A stretch of 64,000 nucleotides of DNA from assembly GCA_001657325.1 (NCBI GenBank), contig LWRO01000025.1, forward strand, positions 1 through 64,000. Reading direction: 5' to 3'. A program made the position numbers and the translations under genes. The DNA is from Geitlerinema sp. BBD 1991-9 (lineage in GTDB: Bacteria > Cyanobacteriota > Cyanobacteriia > Cyanobacteriales > Geitlerinemataceae). This document shows positions 6,172-15,205 of this stretch, piece by piece (position 1 is the first letter of the stretch; the number at the start of each line of letters is the position of its first letter). The notes under the pieces are model-generated. The model was not told the DNA's origin, did not search any database, and was given only the letters and a program-made list of their open reading frames with translations.

Positions 6172-6600
6172 CTAAGCGGAAGCCGCTGAAGCCGAGGTTT
6201 CCTGCGTCGAACCTTGGGTTCCCAGTTGAATCAGTTCGACTTTGTATCCCGTCGGATCTTCGACGAACGCAATAACCGTCGAACCGTGTTTCATCGGCCC
6301 CGGTTCGCGCACGACTTTTCCGCCGCGATTGCGAATCTCTTCGCAGGTTTGATAAATATCGTCAACACCGAGGGCGATATGGCCGTAACCGTCGCCGATA
6401 TCGTATCGATCGACTCCCCAGTTATACGTGAGTTCGATAACGGTGTGGTCGGACTCCTCGCCATATCCCACGAACGCCAGCGTGAACTCCCCACCGGGAT
6501 AGTCTTTCTGACGCAGGAGTTTCATTCCCAACACGTCGCAGTAGAACTTGAGCGATTCTTCCAGGTTGCCGACCCGGAGCATGGTGTGTAGTAGTCGCAT
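6172..6600 (-). CDS. gloA: Lactoylglutathione lyase (glyoxalase I)
   Basis: A 142-residue vicinal-oxygen-chelate enzyme. It opens [20 protein letters not shown] with the first metal histidine (H5), then [20 protein letters not shown] with the metal glutamate, [11 protein letters not shown] with the second histidine, and ending GYKVELIQL with the last glutamate. All four Ni/Zn ligands of bacterial glyoxalase I are present. It converts the methylglyoxal-glutathione hemithioacetal to S-lactoylglutathione in the cytoplasm. The C-terminus has a short S/A/T-rich tail. Its stop lies 8 bp from the end of the integrase remnant, so gloA marks the right edge of the decayed integron. Confidence 0.95.
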   Translation of the reverse strand: MRLLHTMLRVGNLEESLKFYCDVLGMKLLRQKDYPGGEFTLAFVGYGEESDHTVIELTYNWGVDRYDIGDGYGHIALGVDDIYQTCEEIRNRGGKVVREPGPMKHGSTVIAFVEDPTGYKVELIQLGTQGSTQETSASAASA

Positions 6601-6656
6601 GAATTCGTTGTTCCGTGAGAGCGCCTTTTTTAGAGTAGCGCGAGATCTCGGAACGG

Positions 6657-7352
6657 CTAACGTTGGCGACCGCGATCGCGGGCTTCATCACTGTCGGCGA
6701 GGTCTTGACGAATTCGATCGAGACTCCAACCGTCGATTAAACGGCGTTGATAATGGCGCAACCCCGATCGATCGGGATCTCGCCCTAAAATTTCCCGGTA
6801 GATCTGCTCGATTCGTTCCTCCGCCTCTTCGCTGCGGGCTAAATCCTCTCGAATATCCTCGAGGGAAACCCCCCGTTCTAGCCGTCGCGCGTAGTGATCT
6901 AAGCCGCGTTCGTCTGCTTCGCGTCCCAGAACGTCTTGATAGAGACGGTTAATCGTGGCACGACTGCGACTAGATGTATAGTCGTCGTCATCGTCTCCGT
7001 AGCGTCCCAAGCCGCGCGCGTCCCGAACTCGCGCCCCATCGAGGTCGATTCCCCGAAGTTCTGCATTGCGAAAATCTGCCCCGCGCACATCGGCATCTCG
7101 CAAATTTGCATCCCGCAGGTTCGCCCCCCGCAAGTTGGCATCTTGTAAGTTCGCCCCTCGCAAGTCGGCTTCTCGTAAATCGGCGTTGCGTAAGTCAGCT
7201 TCTTCTAAATTGGCGCGGCGTAAGTCGCAGCGAGTACAATCGCCAGTACGATAAAGTCGATCGAGGTCGTCGTAATCCACGGCACGAGCCGCTGTTCCCC
7301 ATACCGAGAACACCAAGAGCCAGATTGCTACACTAGAACCGTTTGTTTTCAT
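6657..7352 (-). CDS. Secreted pentapeptide-repeat protein with two DUF4214 domains
   Basis: From ATG at 7352 the protein is 231 residues. A signal peptide ([20 protein letters not shown], then AARAVD) is followed by about 14 pentapeptide repeats ([20 protein letters not shown]), which form a right-handed quadrilateral beta-helix. An acidic linker leads to two DUF4214-type units ([20 protein letters not shown] and [20 protein letters not shown]), a domain often found in cyanobacterial exported and S-layer-type proteins. The combination suggests a periplasmic or surface structural or binding protein. An ATG 12 codons upstream (7388) is possible but would bury the signal peptide. Confidence 0.85.
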   Translation of the reverse strand: MKTNGSSVAIWLLVFSVWGTAARAVDYDDLDRLYRTGDCTRCDLRRANLEEADLRNADLREADLRGANLQDANLRGANLRDANLRDADVRGADFRNAELRGIDLDGARVRDARGLGRYGDDDDDYTSSRSRATINRLYQDVLGREADERGLDHYARRLERGVSLEDIREDLARSEEAEERIEQIYREILGRDPDRSGLRHYQRRLIDGWSLDRIRQDLADSDEARDRGRQR

Positions 7353-7647
7353 CGTTTGCCCTCTCTCGAAATCTCCTCTTGAAGACATATTGTCGTTTGA
7401 GAATCTAGACGTTACTCTCTTCGACCGGGTTTCACGCTAATGCTTCTGTGGTTCTCGAAAAAAACAACATCCTTCCCACCGCCTCATCTCCCCACCTCTG
7501 CCTAATCGAATTCCCCTGACGGACAGCAGTTTCCGGTAATGTAGATATAGGCACTTAGAGCCGAACCTAGATGAATCGTGTGGCCGTCGTTGTCGATTCC
7601 AGTTTTGCCCTTCTAAGAACAATTGGCGCAAGCCGTCCCAAACTTTG

Positions 7648-9783
7648 ATGAGCGTAACGACTTCCATTCTGGAAGATATTCTGCGAGCGCTGCCTCACCT
7701 GCGGTCTCAGGTGTATTTCAAATCGTCTCTCATCGCTCTATCCCACGCGATGGAAGATCAAGTTTTGGCCTGTGACGATCGACCTTTGGTCGTCGCGAGT
7801 TTTCAGCGGGAGCGATTTTACCGAATCGAAGCCAACCGCTACGTTAAGATTGCCAAGTCAACCCCCCACGTTTACGTTCTCGCGGCTCCGGAAACCGACT
7901 TTGCCAATCGAACGCTGACTTACGAGACGATTGCGTTCGGTTCTTCGGAACCGCTGAGTCAGGAATGGAACTTAGTGGTTCTGACCCCGACTTACGGCAC
8001 GTGTTTGGTGTGTCAAGAGCGTAGTATTCCCGATCGAGATAGCAGTTGGTTGAACAACTCGACCATTGATATCGACCCCGCGCGTCGGTTTGAAGGGATT
8101 TGGACGTTCGATCGATCGGTGACGCTGCTGGCAGCCGATCGATTGTTCGATCGAATTCTCACCTACCGACCCGAACTCGCCGAAAAAATTGCCCTCGCTC
8201 GCGAACACTACGGGATCGATCGGGTTGAGATCGCGTCCCCGATCGAACAACAACAGAGACCGCGTCAAACAACGGCGAGTTCCCAACCGCTCAGTTTTAA
8301 CCCCGGGCCGTTTGCGGAACGGCTGATTACTTACCTGCAAGCGGGACAGTACAAACTCCTCAAAGCCTATCGTTCCATTGCGACCCAAGAAGAAAAAGAG
8401 CGTCTCGTCAACTCGATTACCGCTGCCATTCGCCAATCCCTCGATCCGCAAGAAATCCTCGAAGTCGCCGTTCGCGAGTTAGGGGAGGTGTTGAAAGTCT
8501 GTCGTTGCCTCGTCTATCTCTGTAAAGAAACTGACACGACGGCAACGATCGCCCACGAATACATCCGTCCCACGGTTAAATCCCTCGTCGGGGAAACGTG
8601 GACGCTTCCCGATCTCCCTTTATTTCGAGAAGTCGTCCATCGACGTACCGGTGTTTATATTGAAGATACTCGCAATACCGGCGAGATCCTCGTTCGAACC
8701 GTCGATCGACTGCTCGATCTCGATGCAGAATCCGAGTCTTTTTACTTGAGTGAGAGCAACTCGAACGCCCCCAACCTTGAAACACCTTTCCTTCAATCGA
8801 TCGATCGTTGGCAAATCAGTGCGTTGCTGATGATGCCCGTTTTGTATCGCGGAAAACTCCTGGGGATGTTGGAGTTACATCACTGTCGCGGTTGTCCCCA
8901 CGTTTGGACTGAAGACGAAGTGTCTCTCATCGACACCATCGCGACCCAAATCGGGACGGCGTTAATTCAAGCCGAAACTTATGCCAACCTTGAAGATCTC
9001 AACCAGCAACTCGAAGCGTTAGACCGGACTCGCAGTAATTTGATTGCTATTACCGGCCACGAACTGCGAACGCCCCTTTCGACGATTCAAATTTGCCTGG
9101 AAAGCTTGGCTACTGAGCCAGATATGCCCTTGGAATTGCGCCAAGTCATGATCGACAGCGCCCTCGTCGATGCCGATCGATTGCGGGAATTGGTCCAAGA
9201 TTTCCTGACGCTGTCGCGGTTCGAGAGCGGACGAGTGGAGTGGCATTTAGAACCGCTTTCACTTCTAGAATGTGTCGATCTCGCCCTTAGCAGCGTCTAC
9301 GCACGCTACAAACGCGACCAGTTACCAGAACTGACGGTCGACATACCGGACGATTTACCGCTGGTTCAAGCGGATGGTGAATGGCTCGTGCAAGTTTTGA
9401 GCAAATTACTGGACAATGCTTGTAAGTTCACACCGACGGATGGGGAAATTACCGTGCGGGCTTACCCCATTGGTTATCGGATGCTGAAAGTGACGGTTGC
9501 TGATACGGGACGGGGCATCGAACCCGATCGCGTCGAAGCAATTTTCGAGCGGTTTTACCAGGAAGAAGGGGCGTTACGGCGCACGACGGGTGGCACGGGT
9601 TTGGGGTTGGCTATCTGTCGCCAAGCGATTCAACGTTGGGGCGGCCAGGTGTGGGCGGAATCCGAGGGCAAAGATCGAGGCGCTCGCTTTCACTTTACGA
9701 TTCCCACGCTGGATGAAAGCCTCAGTCGGCAATCGCTGGAACGGGATCGGCCCTCGACTCCCTCGAAGCAGCGGCGCTCGTGA
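7648..9783 (+). CDS. DICT-GAF sensor histidine kinase
   Basis: A 711-residue cytoplasmic kinase (ATG 7648; a TTG one codon earlier is possible). Residues 1-200 match the DICT sensory domain (SQVYFKSSLIALSHAMEDQV, then VVASFQRERFYRIEANRYVK), found in cyanobacterial two-component proteins. Residues about 250-440 form a GAF domain (ALLMMPVLYRGKLLGMLELH). The DHp helix carries ITGHELRTPLSTIQICLESL with the phosphoacceptor histidine. The ATP lid is complete: N box LDNACKFTPTDGEITV, G1 VADTGRGIEPD, F box FERFYQ, G2 GTGLGLAICR. No transmembrane segment is present, so it senses an internal signal. It precedes psaD by about 100 bp on the same strand, but psaD is probably transcribed separately. The partner regulator is not evident. 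Confidence 0.9.
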   Translation: MSVTTSILEDILRALPHLRSQVYFKSSLIALSHAMEDQVLACDDRPLVVASFQRERFYRIEANRYVKIAKSTPHVYVLAAPETDFANRTLTYETIAFGSSEPLSQEWNLVVLTPTYGTCLVCQERSIPDRDSSWLNNSTIDIDPARRFEGIWTFDRSVTLLAADRLFDRILTYRPELAEKIALAREHYGIDRVEIASPIEQQQRPRQTTASSQPLSFNPGPFAERLITYLQAGQYKLLKAYRSIATQEEKERLVNSITAAIRQSLDPQEILEVAVRELGEVLKVCRCLVYLCKETDTTATIAHEYIRPTVKSLVGETWTLPDLPLFREVVHRRTGVYIEDTRNTGEILVRTVDRLLDLDAESESFYLSESNSNAPNLETPFLQSIDRWQISALLMMPVLYRGKLLGMLELHHCRGCPHVWTEDEVSLIDTIATQIGTALIQAETYANLEDLNQQLEALDRTRSNLIAITGHELRTPLSTIQICLESLATEPDMPLELRQVMIDSALVDADRLRELVQDFLTLSRFESGRVEWHLEPLSLLECVDLALSSVYARYKRDQLPELTVDIPDDLPLVQADGEWLVQVLSKLLDNACKFTPTDGEITVRAYPIGYRMLKVTVADTGRGIEPDRVEAIFERFYQEEGALRRTTGGTGLGLAICRQAIQRWGGQVWAESEGKDRGARFHFTIPTLDESLSRQSLERDRPSTPSKQRRS

Positions 9784-9886
9784 GGGGACGATCGATCGAA
9801 CTGTTACATTTGTTGACGATATCGACGAGCGCATGGAACTCGGTGATACGATGCCGATCGAACTCTTTAATCCCGTTCGATAAACT

Positions 9887-10315
9887 ATGGCAGAAGAACT
9901 TACTGGAAAAACTCCGATTTTCGGCGGTAGCACGGGCGGTTTGCTGACCAAGGCGGACGTCGAGGAAAAATACGCTATCACCTGGACTAGCTCTAAACAA
10001 CAAGTGTTTGAAATGCCCACGGGTGGTGCGGCGATCATGAACGAAGGGGAAAACCTGTTGTACTTGGCCCGCAAGGAGCAGTGCCTAGCTTTAGGCACGC
10101 AACTGCGGACGAAGTTCAAGCCTAAAATCGAAGATTTTAAAATCTACCGAGTGTTTCCCGATGGCGAAACGGAGTACCTCCATCCTAAAGATGGTGTGTT
10201 CCCCGAAAAAGTCAACGAAGGTCGCGCCCCCGTTGGCAAGATCGATCGGAGTATCGGCAAAAACCCCGAACCCGCTAAGCTGAAGTTCAGCGGAAAGCAG
10301 TCTTACGACGTGTAG
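9887..10315 (+). CDS. psaD: Photosystem I reaction centre subunit II (PsaD)
   Basis: A 142-residue peripheral subunit on the cytoplasmic side of photosystem I that docks ferredoxin and stabilises PsaC. Characteristic segments are [60 protein letters not shown] and [20 protein letters not shown]. Length and sequence are those of an intact cyanobacterial PsaD. No strong Shine-Dalgarno is seen before the ATG. A strong intrinsic terminator follows 22 bp after the stop, giving a monocistronic unit. Confidence 0.98.
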   Translation: MAEELTGKTPIFGGSTGGLLTKADVEEKYAITWTSSKQQVFEMPTGGAAIMNEGENLLYLARKEQCLALGTQLRTKFKPKIEDFKIYRVFPDGETEYLHPKDGVFPEKVNEGRAPVGKIDRSIGKNPEPAKLKFSGKQSYDV

Positions 10316-10337
10316 ACTTTAACTTAGGGTTAAGGAA

Positions 10338-10380
10338 AGAGAATGTAGCATGGTAAAACTATCTACATTCTCTTTTTTTG
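10338..10380 (+). terminator. Rho-independent terminator of psaD
   Basis: AGAGAATGTAG (10338-10348) pairs perfectly with CTACATTCTCT (10363-10373), followed by a run of six T. It sits 22 bp past the psaD stop. Confidence 0.92.
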
Positions 10381-11146
10381 TTTTTTAGGGTTTGCTTGGG
10401 AAACTGAATTACACGGATTCCTGAATTCCAGTAGTCGGGCTTCGAGATGAGATTTTTTGATGAAAATTATCGAAGAATCCTGCGGGGTTTAAACAATACG
10501 ATAAAACCGCTTTTTTGCAAAATTTTTTATCTGGATTTTTGCCAGAATTAATGCTAGAAAACACAAGTTATGTAAACTCTCGATCGTTCGTCCCTCTTCT
10601 GTTATCACATTTTTTTGTTCCTTGTTTAATTCTAAAAATAAAAAACAAAATCACGATTTTAAATTAGTTTAAAGTATTTTTAAATTCGAGTGTGTACCGC
10701 TAATTCGAGTGCATCTCAATTTCGTAGAAAGACCTCTCCGCCTTCGGCACCTCCCCTTAGCCAGGGGAGGATGGGGGGGGTTCGATCGCAAAAGTGAAAG
10801 GCAACCGCTAACTCAGTAATTTTTAGGCTTGTTCTTTTGCAAAAAATCGTCTAAAGATACAATTGACTTCACAGTCTTACGTACATATGATTGAGCTTTA
10901 AACAATATTCAGGCTGGAGTTAAAATAAGTCTGAAATCCTATGTTATTACTTCGATCTCAGATAGATTTACTTTAAACGTGTCTGTTGAAATATGATGTA
11001 TAGCCAAACTGAATAGAGCGAAATCGTACAATTTCAGCAACAGAAATATTTACCTTAAAAAATATCAAAAAATGATTGACTGAACAAATCGTTTGGAATT
11101 ATGATAAGTCGATCGATCTTCCCTGACCGCTTACCCAGTACCGCGC
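10381..11146. other. Long AT-rich intergenic region psaD-trpE
   Basis: About 770 bp without a convincing gene. It is AT-rich with several poly-T and poly-A runs and holds one 100-bp family A repeat (10707-10806). I see no tryptophan-rich leader peptide or clear attenuator before trpE. Confidence 0.6.
10707..10806. mobile_element. MITE-like repeat family A, copy 1
   Basis: Begins GAGTGCATCTCAATTTCGTA, has the core CTCCGCCTTCGGCACCTCCC, then a GGGGAGGATGGG block, and ends AAAAGTGAAAGGCAACC. Flanking 8-mers GCTAATTC (10699-10706) and GCTAACTC (10807-10814) look like a slightly diverged target-site duplication. See the other copies at 14993, 18102, 18669 and 21942. Confidence 0.8.
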
Positions 11147-12673
11147 ATGATTTTCCCCGATTTTGCTGAATTCAGCCAATTGGCTCGCCGTGGAAATTTC
11201 GTCCCCGTCTATCAAGAGTGGGTGGCGGATTTAGATACGCCCGTTTCAGCGTGGTACAAAGTCTGTGCGGGCCAACCCTACAGTTTTTTATTGGAATCGG
11301 TGGAAGGGGGAGAGCGCATCGGACGCTACAGCTTTCTCGGATGCGATCCGCTGTGGGTTCTCGAAGCACGAGGCGCACAGACGACGCAAACCCATCGCGA
11401 TGGACGGATCGATCGATTTGAAGGCGATCCGTTTACCGTTCTCGAAAATTGCCTCAAACCCTATCATCCCGTCAAATTACCGGAACTTCCCTCGGGAATC
11501 GGTGGCTTGTTTGGAATGTGGGGATACGAACTGATCCACTGGATCGAACCGAGAGTTCCCGTCTATCCCCCCGAAGCAGACGATCTCCCCGATGGCGTCT
11601 GGATGCAGGTCGATAATTTGTTGGTGTTCGATCGAGTCAAAGGCAAAATTTGGGTTATCGCCTACGCTGACTTGCGCGATCCGAATGTCGATTTAGAAAC
11701 GGCTTACCAACAAGCTCGCGATCGAGTCTCCCAACTCGTCCGTAAATTACAAATGCCCCTCACCAACGAGGAGACGATGCTGGAGTGGACACCGCCGCAA
11801 GCGAACGGAAATCAGCCCCTCGCCACCACCAGCAACACGACCAAAAAACAGTTCTGTCAAAACGTCCTCAAGGCGAAAGAGTATATCAAAGCCGGGGATA
11901 TCTTCCAAGTGGTCATCTCACAGCGGCTTTCGGCGGAATACTCGGGCGATCCGTTTTCACTGTATCGATCGATCCGCCTCATCAACCCTTCGCCCTACAT
12001 GGCGTATTTTAATTTCAATACGTGGCAAGCCATTGGCTCGAGTCCCGAGGTAATGGTGAAAGCGGAACGGACGGAAGACGGACAGTATCTCGCCACCGTT
12101 CGCCCCATCGCCGGGACTCGTCCCCGTGGCAAAACGCCTCGGGAAGATCGGGCGTTCGAGGAAGACTTACTCGCCGATCCTAAAGAAATCGCGGAACACG
12201 TGATGCTAGTGGATTTAGGCCGCAACGATCTCGGCCGCGTCTGTCGCGAGGGAACGGTGAACGTGGACGAGTTAACCATCGTCGAGCGCTATTCCCACGT
12301 GATGCACATTGTCAGTAACGTCGTCGGCGAACTGGATACGTCGAAATCACCTTGGGAACTCCTCAAAGCCTGTTTTCCAGCGGGAACCGTCAGCGGTGCG
12401 CCCAAAATCCGCGCCATGGAAATTGTCCACGAACTCGAACCCTGTCGCCGCGGCCCGTATTCCGGGGTTTACGGCTATTACGATTTCGAGGGTCAACTCA
12501 ATACGGCCATCGCCATCCGTACCGCCATCGTCCGTCCGACTGAGTCGGGAGCGCATCAAGTTTCCGTCCAAGCGGGGGCGGGCCTAGTTGCAGATTCTGA
12601 CCCGGAAAAGGAATACGAGGAAACGTTAAGCAAGGCGCGAGGGCTGTTGGTGGCAATTCGATCGCTCGGTTAA
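11147..12673 (+). CDS. trpE: Anthranilate synthase component I
   Basis: A 508-residue enzyme that makes anthranilate from chorismate with ammonia supplied by TrpG, the first committed step of tryptophan synthesis. The N-terminal regulatory domain has YSFLLESVEGGERIGRYSFL, containing the LLES tryptophan-binding motif, so it should be feedback-inhibited. The catalytic C-terminus has VVISQRLSAEYSGDPFSLYR, RPIAGTRPRG, MLVDLGRNDLGRVC and FPAGTVSGAPKIRAMEI, the chorismate-enzyme signatures. Length is normal and no TrpG domain is fused. ATG at 11147 follows a weak ribosome-binding context. The gene is flanked by repeat-rich DNA on both sides and stands alone rather than in a trp operon. Confidence 0.97.
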   Translation: MIFPDFAEFSQLARRGNFVPVYQEWVADLDTPVSAWYKVCAGQPYSFLLESVEGGERIGRYSFLGCDPLWVLEARGAQTTQTHRDGRIDRFEGDPFTVLENCLKPYHPVKLPELPSGIGGLFGMWGYELIHWIEPRVPVYPPEADDLPDGVWMQVDNLLVFDRVKGKIWVIAYADLRDPNVDLETAYQQARDRVSQLVRKLQMPLTNEETMLEWTPPQANGNQPLATTSNTTKKQFCQNVLKAKEYIKAGDIFQVVISQRLSAEYSGDPFSLYRSIRLINPSPYMAYFNFNTWQAIGSSPEVMVKAERTEDGQYLATVRPIAGTRPRGKTPREDRAFEEDLLADPKEIAEHVMLVDLGRNDLGRVCREGTVNVDELTIVERYSHVMHIVSNVVGELDTSKSPWELLKACFPAGTVSGAPKIRAMEIVHELEPCRRGPYSGVYGYYDFEGQLNTAIAIRTAIVRPTESGAHQVSVQAGAGLVADSDPEKEYEETLSKARGLLVAIRSLG

Positions 12674-12687
12674 TGAGATGATGAGTC

Positions 12688-12804
12688 GCGTCGGGTGTGT
12701 TCGCGGGCAACCGAATTCGGCGGAAGTCCAGTTCGTGAAATTCCCGCGAACGCACTCACACCATCACAACATTAAGCCTCCTGACTTCTGTACTGGCGCT
12801 CTAG
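12688..12804. repeat. Dispersed palindromic repeat, family D copy 2
   Basis: GTGTGTTCGCGGG pairs with CCCGCGAACGCAC (one mismatch) around an ATTCGGCGGAAGTC interior. It is followed by the constant tail AAGCCTCCTGACTTCTGTAC-TGGCGCTCTAG seen also at 3048-3164. It lies just after the trpE stop. Confidence 0.8.
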
Positions 12805-12817
12805 TGAGATGCGGAGT

Positions 12818-13010
12818 AATGGTAGGGTGTACTATACCATTTTTAAAAATTCATGCCATAGATATCTGTAGGGGCGAACAGTGTTCGCCCAAGTTCAGCC
12901 GAAGATCTCTAGTAGGATTATTGAGAAATGGGTTTGAAATCCAGTTAATGCGATTTCCGCGTAACGCACCAAGCACTTTTGTACCGCTGCTCTAGTGAGA
13001 TGCGGAGATG
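12818..13010. repeat. Dispersed repeat, family D copy 3, tandem to copy 2
   Basis: Contains GGGGCGAACAGTGTTCGCCC, the block GAAATGGGTTTGAAATCCAG and CCGCGTAACGCACC, and ends with a tail resembling copy 2 (TTTTGTACCGCTGCTCTAG). Both copies are followed by the same TGAGATGCGGAG, so the two lie in tandem. The GAAATGGGTTTGAAATCCAG block reappears inverted at 51960-51990 inside another copy. Confidence 0.75.
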
Positions 13011-13076
13011 ATGAGATGGGGAGACGATCGAACGACCAGGTCACGAGAAATTACCTCACCTCATCACCTCACCCCC

Positions 13077-14891
13077 TCACCGCCGAGACTGCCACAGGCG
13101 TCCGAGGCGTTGTTGCAAACGTCGGCGTTCCAACCGGTTAAGAATACGGGCGATGAGTTCGGGTTCTACGAGTGGCTTTTGAATGAAGTCATCTGCGCCG
13201 GCGACAAAAACTTGATGCACCGTATCCGTGTCGCGGTAAGCCGACAGTACTAAAACAGGCAAATCGTACCATTTCGGATCGCTGCGCACGACTTGACACA
13301 GTTCGATCCCGTTCACTTCGGGCATCACGACATCGAGCAGCAACAGATCGGGTTTCGTGTCGTTGAGAACCTCCCAAAACTGGCGCGGATCGTCGAGGAG
13401 TGAGAGTTCAAACCCCCAAGGTTCTAGCTGTTGGCGGATGACCTCTAGCAATTCGGCATCGTCATCGACGACGAGGATTTTACTGGCTTCGGGGCGTGGC
13501 GGCCGTCCGAGTTGGCTGACGGTTTCGATAGCTTGTTGGGGAGAAACCGGTTTTTGTAAAAAGCCACATCCGCCCAAACGGGCGACTTTTAGACGATCGA
13601 AGAAGTTTTCGCGATCGGTCAACACTACCACGGGAACGGGGGGACACCCTTGAGTGAGTTGTTCCAATAGCTCAAAACCGCCATCGTCAGCATCGGGTAA
13701 ACTCAGATCGATCGAGGCTAAATCTGGGGTTTGTTGGGAGGCGATCGATCTAGCGTCAGACAAGGTATGCACGATGGTGACGGTCATTCCCCGCAACTTC
13801 GCTTCCGTCGCTAGGGCTTCGGCGAACGCGACATCTGCATCGACGACAAACAAGTGCATCGGGACTTTCAAGTGCGTTTTCCGTTCGTTCGCTCGAACAG
13901 AAGCCTTAACGGGAAGATCTAAAGTTACGTGCAGTTGTCTGATGTTGTCCTGTAACACCGTCACATCAGTAAGATTCTCTCGTAGCTGTCGATCGATCTC
14001 CCGCGCGATTTCCGAAGCCCGATCGAGTCCGAAACTTCCCAACGATCCGGCGAGTGTATGAGCGTGGGTGAGGGCTTGTTGGTGGAGTTCGTCACTCAAC
14101 GAACCCTGCTTCAAGGCTTCAACCGCCAAGGCAATGATGGCAATTCGATCGAGATATTTGTGTTTGTGACGCTCCCAAACGGCTGCTAGGGGATTTTCTG
14201 AGTCCGGTTTTTCAAGCTTCACCTCTCGCAGTCGATACCCCAAACCGTAGATGGTTTCGATAGCGTCACCCGCTCCTGCTCGCTTGAGTTTTTGTCGCAA
14301 ATTGGTAATTTGACGGCGTACAGCATTTTCCGAGGGGGGATCGTCGAACGACCACAATCGATCGAGCAGCGCACTTTGACTGAAAATCCGTTGCGGCGAT
14401 CGCAAAAACAAATCCAGTAGTTCGTACTCCTTCGCCGTCAACTTCAACACTTTCCCCTGACACGTCACCTGACAGCGACTCGGTTCGAGACGCAACACGC
14501 CCCACTCCACTACGGGAAGCTGTACGTCGTTCCCCCGTCGCAGCAGCGCTCGCACTCGCGCCAGCAATTCTTCAATCGCGAAGGGTTTGACGAGGTAATC
14601 GTCTGCTCCCGCATCTAACCCCGTCACCCGTTGCGCCCCCGAATCGTAGGCCGTCATCAGCAGAATCGGCGTTCGATTGCCCTGATTGCGAAGTCGCCGA
14701 CAGAACGTCAATCCGTCGATTTTGGGGATCTGCCAATCGAGCAACACGAGATCGTAGGAGAAGCTTTCTGCGAGATCCCAGCCCGCCTGTCCGTCGGATG
14801 TGGCATCGACGAGGTAATGCTGGCCGGTTAACGCCGCCTCCATACCCTTTGCAAACACTTCATCGTCGTCGATGAGCAAAATTTTGACCAC
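13077..14891 (-). CDS. Multi-domain response regulator REC-wHTH-Hpt-REC-REC
   Basis: A 604-residue protein. Receiver 1 (residues 1-120) has the acidic pocket IDDDE, phosphoacceptor in YDLVLLDWQIPKIDG and lysine in YLVKPF. Next is an OmpR/PhoB winged helix (LTAKEYELLDLFLRSPQRIF, then DNA-contacting NAVRRQITNLRQKLKRAGAG, and IYGLGYRL). An Hpt-like helical segment has ALTHAHTLAGSLGSFGLDRA, with a candidate phosphorylatable histidine in HTLAGS. Receiver 2 has SIDLSLPDAD and LQKPVSP; receiver 3 has ILVVDDDAELLEVIRQQLEP, LLLLDVVMPEVNG and IQKPL. The layout suggests a phosphorelay hub with direct DNA-binding output, a type seen in cyanobacteria. No cognate kinase is adjacent. Confidence 0.9.
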   Translation of the reverse strand: MVKILLIDDDEVFAKGMEAALTGQHYLVDATSDGQAGWDLAESFSYDLVLLDWQIPKIDGLTFCRRLRNQGNRTPILLMTAYDSGAQRVTGLDAGADDYLVKPFAIEELLARVRALLRRGNDVQLPVVEWGVLRLEPSRCQVTCQGKVLKLTAKEYELLDLFLRSPQRIFSQSALLDRLWSFDDPPSENAVRRQITNLRQKLKRAGAGDAIETIYGLGYRLREVKLEKPDSENPLAAVWERHKHKYLDRIAIIALAVEALKQGSLSDELHQQALTHAHTLAGSLGSFGLDRASEIAREIDRQLRENLTDVTVLQDNIRQLHVTLDLPVKASVRANERKTHLKVPMHLFVVDADVAFAEALATEAKLRGMTVTIVHTLSDARSIASQQTPDLASIDLSLPDADDGGFELLEQLTQGCPPVPVVVLTDRENFFDRLKVARLGGCGFLQKPVSPQQAIETVSQLGRPPRPEASKILVVDDDAELLEVIRQQLEPWGFELSLLDDPRQFWEVLNDTKPDLLLLDVVMPEVNGIELCQVVRSDPKWYDLPVLVLSAYRDTDTVHQVFVAGADDFIQKPLVEPELIARILNRLERRRLQQRLGRLWQSRR

Positions 14892-14992
14892 GGCTTGCCC
14901 CCCGTTCGATCGAGGCTACTGCTTCTTTTTATTTGGCACGGTGTTTTCGATCGTGCCTCAACCTCTTTTTTAAGAGGAATACTGCTTCGCGT

Positions 14993-15076
14993 CAATCGCA
15001 ACCCCTCCGCCTTCGGCACCTCCCCTGGCTAAGGGGAGGATGGGAGGGGTGGCGATTGCAAAAGTGAGATGCACCC
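14993..15076. mobile_element. MITE-like repeat family A, copy 2 (5'-truncated)
   Basis: The core CCTCCGCCTTCGGCACCTCC and right end AAAAGTGAGATGCACCC are intact. The left outer repeat GGGTGCATCTCA is missing; the copy begins at CAATCGCAACCCC, which pairs with its own GGCGATTG. Confidence 0.75.
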
Positions 15077-15205
15077 TAAATGATTGAATCAAACAATTGA
15101 ATTGGAGCCTCAGAGCGTATCAACTGTTAAGGATCGATCGTTTACCCGACCGTTTTGGGGGTTAACGCACTCCAGCTAGCTGTCACGAATCATCGATTAT
15201 CGATT

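Noticed and set aside
9574..10119. 181-codon minus-strand frame opposite the kinase end and psaD
   Set aside because: Overlaps two certain genes and has no protein-like pattern.
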